19,811 nt of DNA from Gallionella sp. (GCA_029850565.1 JARCRR010000196.1:1-19811); one strand, 5' to 3'; positions 1 to 7,085 are shown, counted from the stretch's first letter. Notes: generated by a model not told the origin, from the sequence alone. Translations and numbers: made by a program.

Positions 1-12
1 CTGACTTTGCTT

Positions 13-34
13 CCCTCTCCCGCTGGGAGAAGGG
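13..34. repeat. CT/GA-rich hairpin repeat downstream of the dehydratase gene
   Basis: A near-perfect inverted repeat, CCCTCTCCC against GGGAGAAGGG with a 3-base loop, followed by CTGAGGATGAG. It lies about 40 bases past the stop codon of the minus-strand gene ending at 72. This style of element is common between genes in proteobacterial genomes and may act as a transcript-end hairpin, but no T-tract follows on either strand. A related CT/GA-rich stretch lies inside mutL near 8231-8294. Confidence 0.45.
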
Positions 35-71
35 CTGAGGATGAGTGTGCTGTATATTTTGGTGATGCTCT

Positions 72-1373
72 TTAAGCCAAGGCCCGCGCCTTCTGCTTTT
101 TCCGATTCTTCATCGATTCCAGAAATGCTTCGATACGTGTCGAAAGTTGACCTTTGTCATCCGGGCTGTAATCCGTTTCTACATACAACATGGGAATGCC
201 CACCTTGTTGAATTCTTCCGCCACGCTGCGATATTCCATCTCATAGACCTGACATCCTGCGAAGGCTTGATACACCACGCCATCTGCATCAAATGACTTC
301 ACCAAATCGAGCAAGCGGCGTTTGCGGTCTTCATTTTTTGTAAAGATGGGGCAAGTGCAAGGCTTGAGATATTTATCTGCCAAGCTATCCACCATATCGT
401 TCACCATCCACTCATCCACGGCAGTCATGTCATACAACATGCGGTTAGCAGAACAGGACTCATCTGCCACCACTACACCGCCCGCTTCTTCAATCAGCAA
501 AGGCAATTTGAGATTGGGGAAGATAGGCGGCGAACCCGTGAACAACACACGGGGTGCTTTGCTTTGCACAGCTTTGAAGCCCGCTTGTTTGCGCTTTTCC
601 AACTCGACATTCAAGGCCTCGACTTTTTCTGTCCAACACGTAATGTCATCGAAGAAATAGGCGTTCGTCACCAGAAAAATATCCTTGCCTAATATGACTG
701 AAGGGGAGAGAAGACGGTAACTGTGCAATTTACGGAAAGCGGCTTGCGCACGTCCAGTTTTATTGAACGCAGCTTGCAAGTTTTTCTTGGTCAGTTTTCG
801 ACCTGTTAACGTACGCAATTCAGCAGCAAACTGTCGCACCGAGCGCTGCCAATACTGGCGAGATGCCTCGCTCTCCTTCACATTGGGAAACTCCAAGTCG
901 TACACCTTGTAGCCCATATCACCCATCATCGAACTGGACTTCTTTTTTTGGTCGCAGGTGGTGGGGTTGACGATCATGTCTGGCTTGCCGATCTTGGGAA
1001 TGACGTTGTCCGAATTGAGCATCCCCAGCGTGGCCTTTACCAGCGAACACGACTTAGCAGGCATGAAATCCGCCCCTTTTTGATCGTAGTGATAGGAGCC
1101 GTTACATAGCCGCATCGGTGTCGCCCCGAAAGCATAGATCAATTCCTCTGGCGCTTGGATGCACGTCGTGCCGACCAACATGCCCTCATGCTTCACTTCA
1201 TCGCCGTGGCAATAGACACTACGGAACAAATCATAGAAATACTGCATGGACGCTGGGTTGTCCTGAAAGTCATTCACGATGTGATCCAACACCGTCTGCG
1301 ATTCACCTGCTTGGCGTGATCGACTGAATGGGATGGGTTGAATCAGAATGATTTTAGAGGTCTCATTTGACAT
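72..1373 (-). CDS. 2-hydroxyacyl-CoA dehydratase-family (double-cubane-type) FeS protein
   Basis: A 433-residue cytoplasmic protein without signal peptide, resembling the D-component/HgdB-BcrC-FldC family, whose members use [4Fe-4S] or double-cubane clusters for difficult reductions. Family landmarks: an early APEELIYAFGATPMRLC segment (about 74-90), PAKSCSLVKATLG (105-117), TTCDQKKKS (138-146), GCQVYEMEYRSV (383-394) and the C-terminal ETDYSPDDKGQLSTRIEAF. Ten cysteines are present (55, 71, 90, 109, 140, 246, 317, 349, 351, 384), enough to ligate a large cluster. It is the last gene of a minus-strand operon and its start overlaps the polyferredoxin gene by 11 bp. No second subunit and no BadF/BcrA/HgdC-type activating ATPase is visible, though one could lie beyond the left edge. 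The substrate is unknown, and a CoA-ester role is not supported by the neighbours. The family call is strong; the function is not known. Confidence 0.88.
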   Translation of the reverse strand: MSNETSKIILIQPIPFSRSRQAGESQTVLDHIVNDFQDNPASMQYFYDLFRSVYCHGDEVKHEGMLVGTTCIQAPEELIYAFGATPMRLCNGSYHYDQKGADFMPAKSCSLVKATLGMLNSDNVIPKIGKPDMIVNPTTCDQKKKSSSMMGDMGYKVYDLEFPNVKESEASRQYWQRSVRQFAAELRTLTGRKLTKKNLQAAFNKTGRAQAAFRKLHSYRLLSPSVILGKDIFLVTNAYFFDDITCWTEKVEALNVELEKRKQAGFKAVQSKAPRVLFTGSPPIFPNLKLPLLIEEAGGVVVADESCSANRMLYDMTAVDEWMVNDMVDSLADKYLKPCTCPIFTKNEDRKRRLLDLVKSFDADGVVYQAFAGCQVYEMEYRSVAEEFNKVGIPMLYVETDYSPDDKGQLSTRIEAFLESMKNRKKQKARALA

Positions 1374-2349
1374 CTGTGTGCCCCTTTTTCATGCGTTTTA
1401 TAAAGCCTTCCTCAGTAGATTCAAAGATTGGAATGCCAGCAAACGTAGCTTTCAATGCGCCTGGTTCTGGGCAAGCTGCCACGCATTTCAGACACATGAT
1501 GCAGTCGTCAGTCATGATCTCTTTGCGCGTCACATCATCGGCGATGATCTTGATCTCTTGGTCACACACGCGGAAACAATCGCCGCAGCGTGTGCATTTC
1601 GAGCCTTCTTTTTTCAAACGCAGCAGTGCAGGTTTAGAAAATAGGTAATGAAGCGCCCCCATCGGACAGTAAAAACAGAAGAAACGTTTTTTAACGAATG
1701 CGCCAATGAAGAACAGACCCGTCACACTTAGACCCAACACCGTCATCGTCATATTGACCTTGCTTGAAAAATCAATAGACAACTGTGAGAAGTCCGCACC
1801 GAACATTGGAATGATGGTTCGACCGGGGCAAATCATGCAGAACGGAGACTTCAAGTCATTGTTGAACCATCCGCCACCGATTCCTAATGGGATGAGCAAC
1901 ATCAACGCCAACAGCACATATTTGATCTGCATCAACCATTGGAATTGCCCCCATGAATAGCGAGAATATCGAATACCCGTCCAACGGCGCAGGCTAGTGA
2001 TCCAATCTTGGATTGTCCCCACAGGACAGACAAAGCCACACCAACCTTTGTTCAGCGCAATGAACCATAGGAAGAAGATGCCGACAGAGGTCAACACCGT
2101 CAGTCCCGCAACGCTGAACAACTTCTGCCACGGCCATTCCAATTGATGTTGCAACGTCATCAGATAGCACATGCCGCCTCGCAATTCTTTGTTGTAGCCA
2201 CAGGCGAAGGTCGGCAGATGCTTACCTAGTTCAATCGCAAAGAATCCACCATAAACCAGCAACACAAAGAAGAACATCTGCAACCAAAATCTGAAACGAT
2301 TGAACTGGACGTTATTGACTGCAGTGCGGATGGACTCAAGCTTTGTCAT
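1363..2349 (-). CDS. NapH/NosR-like membrane polyferredoxin
   Basis: A 328-residue inner-membrane iron-sulfur protein that probably moves electrons between the quinone pool or membrane and a soluble partner. About four hydrophobic segments are seen (near 21-40, 78-98, 142-160 and 202-219). NapH/NosR-type cysteine motifs follow two of them: C-G-F-V-C-P (104-109) and C-F-Y-C-P (225-229). An extra C-M-I-C-P lies at 161-165. The C-terminal domain has two classical [4Fe-4S] motifs, C252/C255/C258/C262 and C283/C286/C289/C293-P. It overlaps the upstream gene by 14 bp and the downstream dehydratase-family gene by 11 bp, so the three are almost certainly co-translated. No nap, nos or cco genes are nearby, so a role in nitrate or N2O reduction is not supported. 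Context suggests it is the electron donor to the dehydratase-family protein (inference). Confidence 0.88.
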   Translation of the reverse strand: MTKLESIRTAVNNVQFNRFRFWLQMFFFVLLVYGGFFAIELGKHLPTFACGYNKELRGGMCYLMTLQHQLEWPWQKLFSVAGLTVLTSVGIFFLWFIALNKGWCGFVCPVGTIQDWITSLRRWTGIRYSRYSWGQFQWLMQIKYVLLALMLLIPLGIGGGWFNNDLKSPFCMICPGRTIIPMFGADFSQLSIDFSSKVNMTMTVLGLSVTGLFFIGAFVKKRFFCFYCPMGALHYLFSKPALLRLKKEGSKCTRCGDCFRVCDQEIKIIADDVTRKEIMTDDCIMCLKCVAACPEPGALKATFAGIPIFESTEEGFIKRMKKGHTDVK

Positions 2350-3433
2350 CGATGCGAGCCTCCTGATAAGGTTTCAAGCGACGACGGCGATACAGATACA
2401 CAGCCAGCCCGCCAAACACAATCACAAATAAACCAATACCCAACCCCCACGCATATGAGCGATAGTCATGTGGTGAAGGGTAATAACTTCCTGCCAGTGT
2501 CGAGTTGTAGTATGCAGATTTATAGGTGACGCCATCCAAAGTAACTTGGCTAGGTACCTGCAAATCAGCCGTCATTAGATAGCTCTGTTTGAAACGCTTC
2601 TTGAATTCCAACCAGCTTGGGTAGTAGTCACGAATCATGATGAACGATACGCGACCATCAGCGTCACTGGTCTGCGTGTTTTGCCACCCCTTATGCGAAA
2701 TCATCGTGACCTTCGCACCCGCAACAGGTAAGCCAAAACTGAACACTGTGAAATTCACTTTGTCACCTGAAACGATACGGGTGAACAAACCCTCATCGGG
2801 ATAATGCTCACGCACCAACTCCAAAGGTGCTTTCACATTGATGATGGGCTTTGCAACCTCCTCGTCATCCACCCCTTTGGAACAGCACGTGCCATGCAAC
2901 AACTCCGCCTTGGCAACTTGCACATGCAACATGCCGCCGTGATCCATATTTTGCATCCAGTAGGCGTTATAAAAACCGAGGTCGGGCAGATCCAACTTCG
3001 CCGTACTCAAACCTTTATCTTCAGCCAGTGCAACACTAGGCAAGGCACCCTCTTGGCTCAAAAGAGTGAGCGTGCCTTGAACACCACTCAGATGCTTCGC
3101 ACCACGCGGATCATCTCCGCCTCTCATCCACACTTGCTTCTTACCGCTGTGAGTGTTGTCAGCCACCACCTCGCCATCCGCATCCACCTCTGCGCCACCA
3201 CCATGCTTGTGTTTTTTCACACCAGCGGCTGCGGTAGCTGATGTCGCCTGCACAGAGGAAACCGTCTGTAACATAGGTTGATGTTGAGCGTGGTCATGCT
3301 CCATTAAAGGCTGTGCTAACTGTACGTTTTCCGCTGACCGTTTTGGTGGGGGTGTTTCGGAAAGCCAGAGCGTATCCGCATAGACACCTTGAAACAGTGC
3401 CCACCCAACAACAAAGAGAGCTGTTCTTTTCAT
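2336..3433 (-). CDS. His-rich exported, membrane-anchored protein with DUF4198-like domain
   Basis: The frame is open to 3529, but I place the start at the ATG at 3433. It follows a GGAG ribosome site and gives a clean signal peptide (MKRTALFVVGWALFQGVYA, cut near residue 19). The mature part has His-rich patches (H46, H48, H51; KKHKHGGG at 73-80), a Cys pair at 173-174 (GTCCSK), and a beta-rich region around 205-265 (VNFTVFSFGLPVAGAKVTMI, then DADGRVSFIMI). That region resembles the carbohydrate-binding-like/DUF4198 fold often found beside metal uptake genes. One transmembrane helix (about 329-347) followed by RRRR anchors it with the bulk in the periplasm. It is the first gene after the receptor's terminator and overlaps the polyferredoxin gene by 14 bp. 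A periplasmic metal- or ligand-binding role is plausible but unproven; I do not recognise a named family with certainty. Confidence 0.72.
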   Translation of the reverse strand: MKRTALFVVGWALFQGVYADTLWLSETPPPKRSAENVQLAQPLMEHDHAQHQPMLQTVSSVQATSATAAAGVKKHKHGGGAEVDADGEVVADNTHSGKKQVWMRGGDDPRGAKHLSGVQGTLTLLSQEGALPSVALAEDKGLSTAKLDLPDLGFYNAYWMQNMDHGGMLHVQVAKAELLHGTCCSKGVDDEEVAKPIINVKAPLELVREHYPDEGLFTRIVSGDKVNFTVFSFGLPVAGAKVTMISHKGWQNTQTSDADGRVSFIMIRDYYPSWLEFKKRFKQSYLMTADLQVPSQVTLDGVTYKSAYYNSTLAGSYYPSPHDYRSYAWGLGIGLFVIVFGGLAVYLYRRRRLKPYQEARIDDKA

Positions 3434-3464
3434 GTTTTCTCCAACATTTGCAACGACTGATGAC

Positions 3465-3493
3465 AAAACGCCGAACCCTTCAGGATTCGGCGT
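3465..3493 (-). terminator. Intrinsic terminator or attenuator after the TonB receptor gene
   Basis: On the minus strand an 8-bp stem, ACGCCGAA with TTCGGCGT around a 10-base loop, is followed by a short T run (TTTTG). It starts 16 bases after the receptor's stop codon and ends about 30 bases before the next gene's start. Because the T run is short, partial read-through into the three downstream genes is likely, which would give high receptor and lower downstream expression (inference). Confidence 0.65.
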
Positions 3494-3509
3494 CTGTTGC
3501 CTAACAGGC

Positions 3510-5924
3510 TTACTTGAAATTCCCCGCAAGCTCTAATGTGACGCCACGCCCTGGCATACGGTAGTACTCGTAATATTCCCGATTGAACAGGTTGTCCACC
3601 ATCATGTTGAGTTTCAAATCGTGCGACACACGATATCCAACCTTCAAATCGACTACTTCTTGAATGCTGTAGTTAGTGAACACGTTTTTAACGACGTCAG
3701 TATTGTCATTGCTACTGAATTGTTGCCCTACATGACGCGCCGACAGAACGCCAGACCAGTCATCTTTTTTAGCCTCTAGCGCCAGCGTCGCCATGTCTTT
3801 CGGAACAACGATGGTGCGCTTACCCACCAATCCTGCATTGGTCGCATCGGTGACGCTGGTGATTTTGGAGTCGGTAAAAGAATAGCTGCCACTGATTGTT
3901 AGCCAGCTCAGCACGGGATATTCGCCAGACAGTTCAATGCCGCGAGCTAATGCGCCACCTGTATTCTGCTGTTGAGATTTATAGTCAATAACCTTATTGA
4001 TAACCGGATCAGTATAAGTAGCCACTTTTTCAACCACGGAATAAATCATGTCCGTTGTCTTGGTGATGTAGTAAGCCGCTTTGATATTGCCGCCTTCAGC
4101 AAAAACATACTCTGTACCCAAATCAAAAGCTGTATTTTTTTCAGGTTTCAACAATGGATTGGAATAAATCATCTTGCCAGTACCTGGTGCACCACCCGAA
4201 AAAGTAGGGTTTGCGAACATATAATAGTTGGTGGGGGGACGGAAACCAGTTCCCAAAGAGCTCTTCAAAGATAGGCGGTCACTGAATTGATATACGCCCG
4301 CCACTTTAGGACTGAATGCAGAATCACTACGATCTGCGTAATTAAATGTTCCAGGATAGGTGCCAGTGATTACCTTACCTGTTCCACCTGCTTTCCATGA
4401 ATCGTATCGCCCCCCTACATACAGGGTAAAGTTTTCAATCAATGCGATTTGATCTTGAACGAATATCGAATTAGTCGTGCTTTTTGCATCAATCTGATCA
4501 AGTACAGCCATCTTGGAATTCGCGTCCTGCCAATTTGAGAGCGTGTATTTTTTCTGATTCAGCGTGCCAATCTCATTCGCAACACCTGCAATCAAAAATT
4601 GATTTTCCCCAACAGGTAAACTCAACTGAGCGCTTGCATTGATAGTGCTATTAGGAGAGGAACTCATCGTACCCGCACCCGATGCAAACGTGGCTGCCGC
4701 CCCAGCAGAGGCATTCCAGCTATCTCTCTCAACCTTACCCGCATTCACATTCAATTTGGCATTGCCTAGCACTTCGCCTTCGTAACCCGCGAAATATCTC
4801 AATGTCGTATTACCCATCGGTACAGAGCCAAAAAAATCCGACTCTTTGATCGTTGTGGCTTTTCCACCCAAATTCAAATTAGTAGATGCATTAACAACAG
4901 GAACCGAAGCACCCGTAGCCGCATTAGTTAAGTAATTATTAAAAACTGTTTGCAACGACTTGTTGTCGTTGTAAGCAAAACCTGCATTGATTTTTGAAGT
5001 TGGTGTCAAGTCGTAATACAGCTTGGCATGAATGCCTTTTTCGGATGAACCATTCAGCCCTTTGTCACCCACAATATAATTGGGCGCGCCTGTCGCCGTG
5101 GTGCTCGGCACTGCGCCATTCACAACAACGGCGCCAACGGCGGGCGTACCCGTAGGTGCTTTCAATACATATTCCGCCACGTAACCATCACGGTTCTTTT
5201 GCGACATTCCGAACACAACACCTAGGCCGTTTTCGAATTTATTACGGTACAAGGCGTTCCCGTAAGAGCCTGCCGAATCACCAAACCCCATGCCAGACTT
5301 AATTAATATTTCTTTCTTGGTAGGTGCTTTGGTCGTCACATTGATGACGCCTGCCATGGCATTTCCACCGTACAGAGAAGAAGCCACACCTGGAAGGACT
5401 TCGATGCTTTCCACATCCTCCATCGTCACCATCGCCCAATTGATATTCCCAGAGTAGGCATCTACCATATTCTGCCCATCCACCATCACTGCGATCTTGT
5501 TCAGGAAGCCCCCTTGACCTCGCATAGAAGTCGATGAAGAGACACCGGGCCGCCCATTTCCCGCCGCACCACCACGCAAATACAAGCCTGGGACTTTTGC
5601 TGTCACCACATCTCCCAAACGTTGGCTATTTGTTTTTTCAATTTTGCTTGCTGTAAAAACTGAGACGTTGGCGGGCGCTTCTAGTGAAGTCTGTGCAATC
5701 TTGGACGCACTCACCACCACATCGCCAAGTGCTGGATGTGCGTTCGATTTTTCAGCTTCAACCTTCTTAACTTCATTCGAGGGAGCAACAGATTCAACAG
5801 GAGCTACCGCATCGGCAGTTGTGGCTGGCGCAGATGGTTGAGTTTCCACTGCATAAGATGTGCCGACGATAGGCATAGACAACATAAGCGATACCGCGCT
5901 CATGGTAACGAGCTTTTTGTTCAT
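3510..5924 (-). CDS. TonB-dependent outer-membrane receptor
   Basis: An 804-residue protein, typical receptor length. The signal peptide ends near A25 (GTSYA). A Pro/Ala/Thr-rich linker follows, then a TonB-box-like DVVVSASK (68-75). The plug domain shows the usual marks: RLGDVVTAKVPGLYLRGG, SSTSMRGQGG, MVDGQNM, and VESIEVLPGVASSLYGGNAM leading to GVINVTTK. The rest is a beta-barrel with alternating aromatic strands, ending in NLFNREYYEYYRMPGRG and a final strand reaching LAGNFK. It lacks the N-terminal signalling domain of FecA-type receptors. The start codon has a good AGGGGAG site five bases upstream. The ligand cannot be read from sequence: siderophore, corrinoid, metal chelate or another small molecule are all possible. 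Downstream redox genes point to a ligand that is reduced after uptake (inference). Confidence 0.93.
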   Translation of the reverse strand: MNKKLVTMSAVSLMLSMPIVGTSYAVETQPSAPATTADAVAPVESVAPSNEVKKVEAEKSNAHPALGDVVVSASKIAQTSLEAPANVSVFTASKIEKTNSQRLGDVVTAKVPGLYLRGGAAGNGRPGVSSSTSMRGQGGFLNKIAVMVDGQNMVDAYSGNINWAMVTMEDVESIEVLPGVASSLYGGNAMAGVINVTTKAPTKKEILIKSGMGFGDSAGSYGNALYRNKFENGLGVVFGMSQKNRDGYVAEYVLKAPTGTPAVGAVVVNGAVPSTTATGAPNYIVGDKGLNGSSEKGIHAKLYYDLTPTSKINAGFAYNDNKSLQTVFNNYLTNAATGASVPVVNASTNLNLGGKATTIKESDFFGSVPMGNTTLRYFAGYEGEVLGNAKLNVNAGKVERDSWNASAGAAATFASGAGTMSSSPNSTINASAQLSLPVGENQFLIAGVANEIGTLNQKKYTLSNWQDANSKMAVLDQIDAKSTTNSIFVQDQIALIENFTLYVGGRYDSWKAGGTGKVITGTYPGTFNYADRSDSAFSPKVAGVYQFSDRLSLKSSLGTGFRPPTNYYMFANPTFSGGAPGTGKMIYSNPLLKPEKNTAFDLGTEYVFAEGGNIKAAYYITKTTDMIYSVVEKVATYTDPVINKVIDYKSQQQNTGGALARGIELSGEYPVLSWLTISGSYSFTDSKITSVTDATNAGLVGKRTIVVPKDMATLALEAKKDDWSGVLSARHVGQQFSSNDNTDVVKNVFTNYSIQEVVDLKVGYRVSHDLKLNMMVDNLFNREYYEYYRMPGRGVTLELAGNFK

Positions 5925-5997
5925 AACACTCCCCTAATGATTGATGTTGATTTTCAAAATCGGGGCGCATGTTAAGACCATCGTTCGACTGTGGGAA

Positions 5998-6014
5998 TGC
6001 GACATGATGTCGCA
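5998..6014. promoter_or_regulatory. Perfect 17-bp palindrome upstream of the TonB receptor
   Basis: TGCGACATGATGTCGCA is an 8+1+8 perfect inverted repeat about 73 bases before the receptor start codon. It sits within a 22-bp block (5994-6015) repeated identically at 7029-7050. A further half-site, TGTCGCA, lies at 6025-6031. On the minus strand a consensus -35 hexamer TTGACA (6022-6017) ends two bases before the palindrome, so the palindrome would fill the promoter spacer; the matching -10 is poor. It could be an operator for a dimeric regulator or a REP-like dispersed palindrome. Confidence 0.5.
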
Positions 6015-6068
6015 CGTGTCAATTTGTCGCACCCTTGAGTGGAAATTTTTTTTAGCGTTGCTAACTGA

Positions 6069-6536
6069 CTACTCGGTCTTCCTTTTCACAAAGTCATCGT
6101 GGCATGTCTTACAGGCTTTTTGCACTTTGCCAAACTGCGTTTTGATTACTTCAAAATCGCCGCCCTTCGCTAACTCTGCAAGCTTGGCTGTTTCATTTTC
6201 AAGCAGGTCGTTATCTTCTTTGAACAACTTGGCTTTAGACCATATCTCTGGCTTTGCTTTGGTGTCTCCTGCATCCGTTCCTGCAATGAATCCATCCTTG
6301 GTCAACCTACTCAAAAATGCGACGCGTTCTGCATCTCGTTGGAACAGGCCTTGATCGTAGGGGTTGATGCCTTTAACCATGCGATGCATGGAGCCGTAAT
6401 ACCAGCCCAAGACGCTGAAGCTACTGCGACGAAATTTGATGGCATATTCTTCTCGCGTCATTTCTGCTTGAGCAACACCAACAAGTCCAACCAACAAAAC
6501 AGATACCAATGCGAAACGCAAAGTTTGACGAACCAT
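6069..6536 (-). CDS. Cytochrome c'-like (class II) periplasmic cytochrome
   Basis: A 155-residue protein. I chose the ATG at 6536, which has GGAG six bases upstream, over the in-frame TTG at 6548. The signal peptide ends at VAQA (about residue 24). The mature part is a four-helix class II cytochrome with the haem motif at the C terminus: C142-K-T-C145-H146. The helix A segment IKFRRSSFSVLGWYYG aligns by eye with the KYRQSALTLM region of cytochromes c'. The residue at the distal haem position is Phe (F40) where Leu is usual, and the position after CxxCH often occupied by Arg/Lys is V150. Cytochromes c' bind NO and CO and are linked to NO protection; this one may do so or transfer electrons. 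It lies 144 bp upstream of the TonB receptor, on the same strand. Confidence 0.85.
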   Translation of the reverse strand: MVRQTLRFALVSVLLVGLVGVAQAEMTREEYAIKFRRSSFSVLGWYYGSMHRMVKGINPYDQGLFQRDAERVAFLSRLTKDGFIAGTDAGDTKAKPEIWSKAKLFKEDNDLLENETAKLAELAKGGDFEVIKTQFGKVQKACKTCHDDFVKRKTE

Positions 6537-6876
6537 ATATTTCTCCAAAGTTAGGCGGGCAATAACTAATGAGGTTGTTTACCTTATGCGCAAAGTCTTT
6601 GAGTATCTCGATCATCGCTGCTTTTATCTGTGCTTGATGCTCATGCGGCAACACAGAGATACGCTCAATACGGCCATCCGACATGATGCGCGCGCAGCCG
6701 AGGGCTTGACCGGTCTGACTCAAGGCGATGGCGTGACGAACTTGCTGATCCAACTCGTCCGACATCGCATCAAGGTGACTGATGACTCTCATCTGGCTTG
6801 CTGCTACGCGCACGTCATTCAGTATCGGCGCACAGGCTTCCCAAGGTACACAATGAACAGTGAATGCGTTTCGCAT
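6421..6876 (-). CDS. Truncated GNAT-like protein overlapping the cytochrome gene
   Basis: The ATG at 6876 follows a strong GGAGG site. Residues 1-98 resemble the first half of an ElaA-like GNAT acetyltransferase: an N-terminal WE..APILNDVRVAA helix, a QALGCARIMSDGRIERISVLP strand pair, then HEHQAQIKAAMIEIL where the acetyl-CoA loop (R/Q-x-x-G-x-G/A) would be. The loop glycines are absent and the C-terminal half of the fold is missing. After about residue 98 the frame runs through the intergenic spacer and 116 bp into the cytochrome gene in another frame, where the sequence stops looking like protein. A stop (TAA) exists in a neighbouring frame just after residue 98, so a frameshift at that point is possible. 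It may be a decayed enzyme or a small binding protein. The gene call is moderate; acetyltransferase activity is unlikely. Confidence 0.5.
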   Translation of the reverse strand: MRNAFTVHCVPWEACAPILNDVRVAASQMRVISHLDAMSDELDQQVRHAIALSQTGQALGCARIMSDGRIERISVLPHEHQAQIKAAMIEILKDFAHKVNNLISYCPPNFGEIYGSSNFAFRIGICFVGWTCWCCSSRNDARRICHQISSQ

Positions 6877-6977
6877 ATTTCCCTCCGGATGGTAGGTGAC
6901 GCTTCGTGTCGGGTAAGTTTGCATAGATAAGTGCCAAGCCAGCGAACGTTCAAAGCAGCATTTCTGGGAGGAGACGT

Positions 6978-6993
6978 ACTGACTTACTGACTT
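6978..6993. repeat. Short tandem repeat, 2 x 8 bp
   Basis: Two perfect copies of ACTGACTT lie in tandem in the leader of the GNAT-like gene, between its start and the second palindrome. It is short enough to be chance. Confidence 0.3.
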
Positions 6994-7032
6994 GGCGATG
7001 CGCAATGTAGATCCGTTCTTCGCAGAATGGAA

Positions 7033-7049
7033 TGCGACATGATGTCGCA
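7033..7049. promoter_or_regulatory. Second copy of the 17-bp palindrome (GNAT-like/mutL divergent region)
   Basis: TGCGACATGATGTCGCA again, within the same 22-bp block (7029-7050) found before the TonB receptor. Here it lies about 157 bases upstream of the minus-strand GNAT-like gene and 42 bases upstream of plus-strand mutL. Its position in front of both left-hand minus-strand units suggests a shared regulator, but mutL could also be the relevant gene, or the block could be a dispersed repeat. Confidence 0.5.
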
Positions 7050-7079
7050 CCCTCACGCTTAGATATGGCGGGCATCCGC

Positions 7080-7085
7080 TATAAT
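7080..7085 (+). promoter_or_regulatory. Perfect -10 box directly before mutL
   Basis: TATAAT ends six bases before the mutL ATG at 7092. Transcription normally begins about 7 bases past the -10, which puts the first base on or next to the A of the start codon. There is no Shine-Dalgarno sequence in CCGCGC. No good -35 is seen at 16-18 bases upstream. Confidence 0.6.

Noticed and set aside
72..1373. Annotation as a benzoyl-CoA reductase or 2-hydroxyglutaryl-CoA dehydratase subunit
   Set aside because: The family match is clear, but no partner subunit, activator, ferredoxin operon or CoA-ligase gene is nearby, so a specific substrate is not supported.
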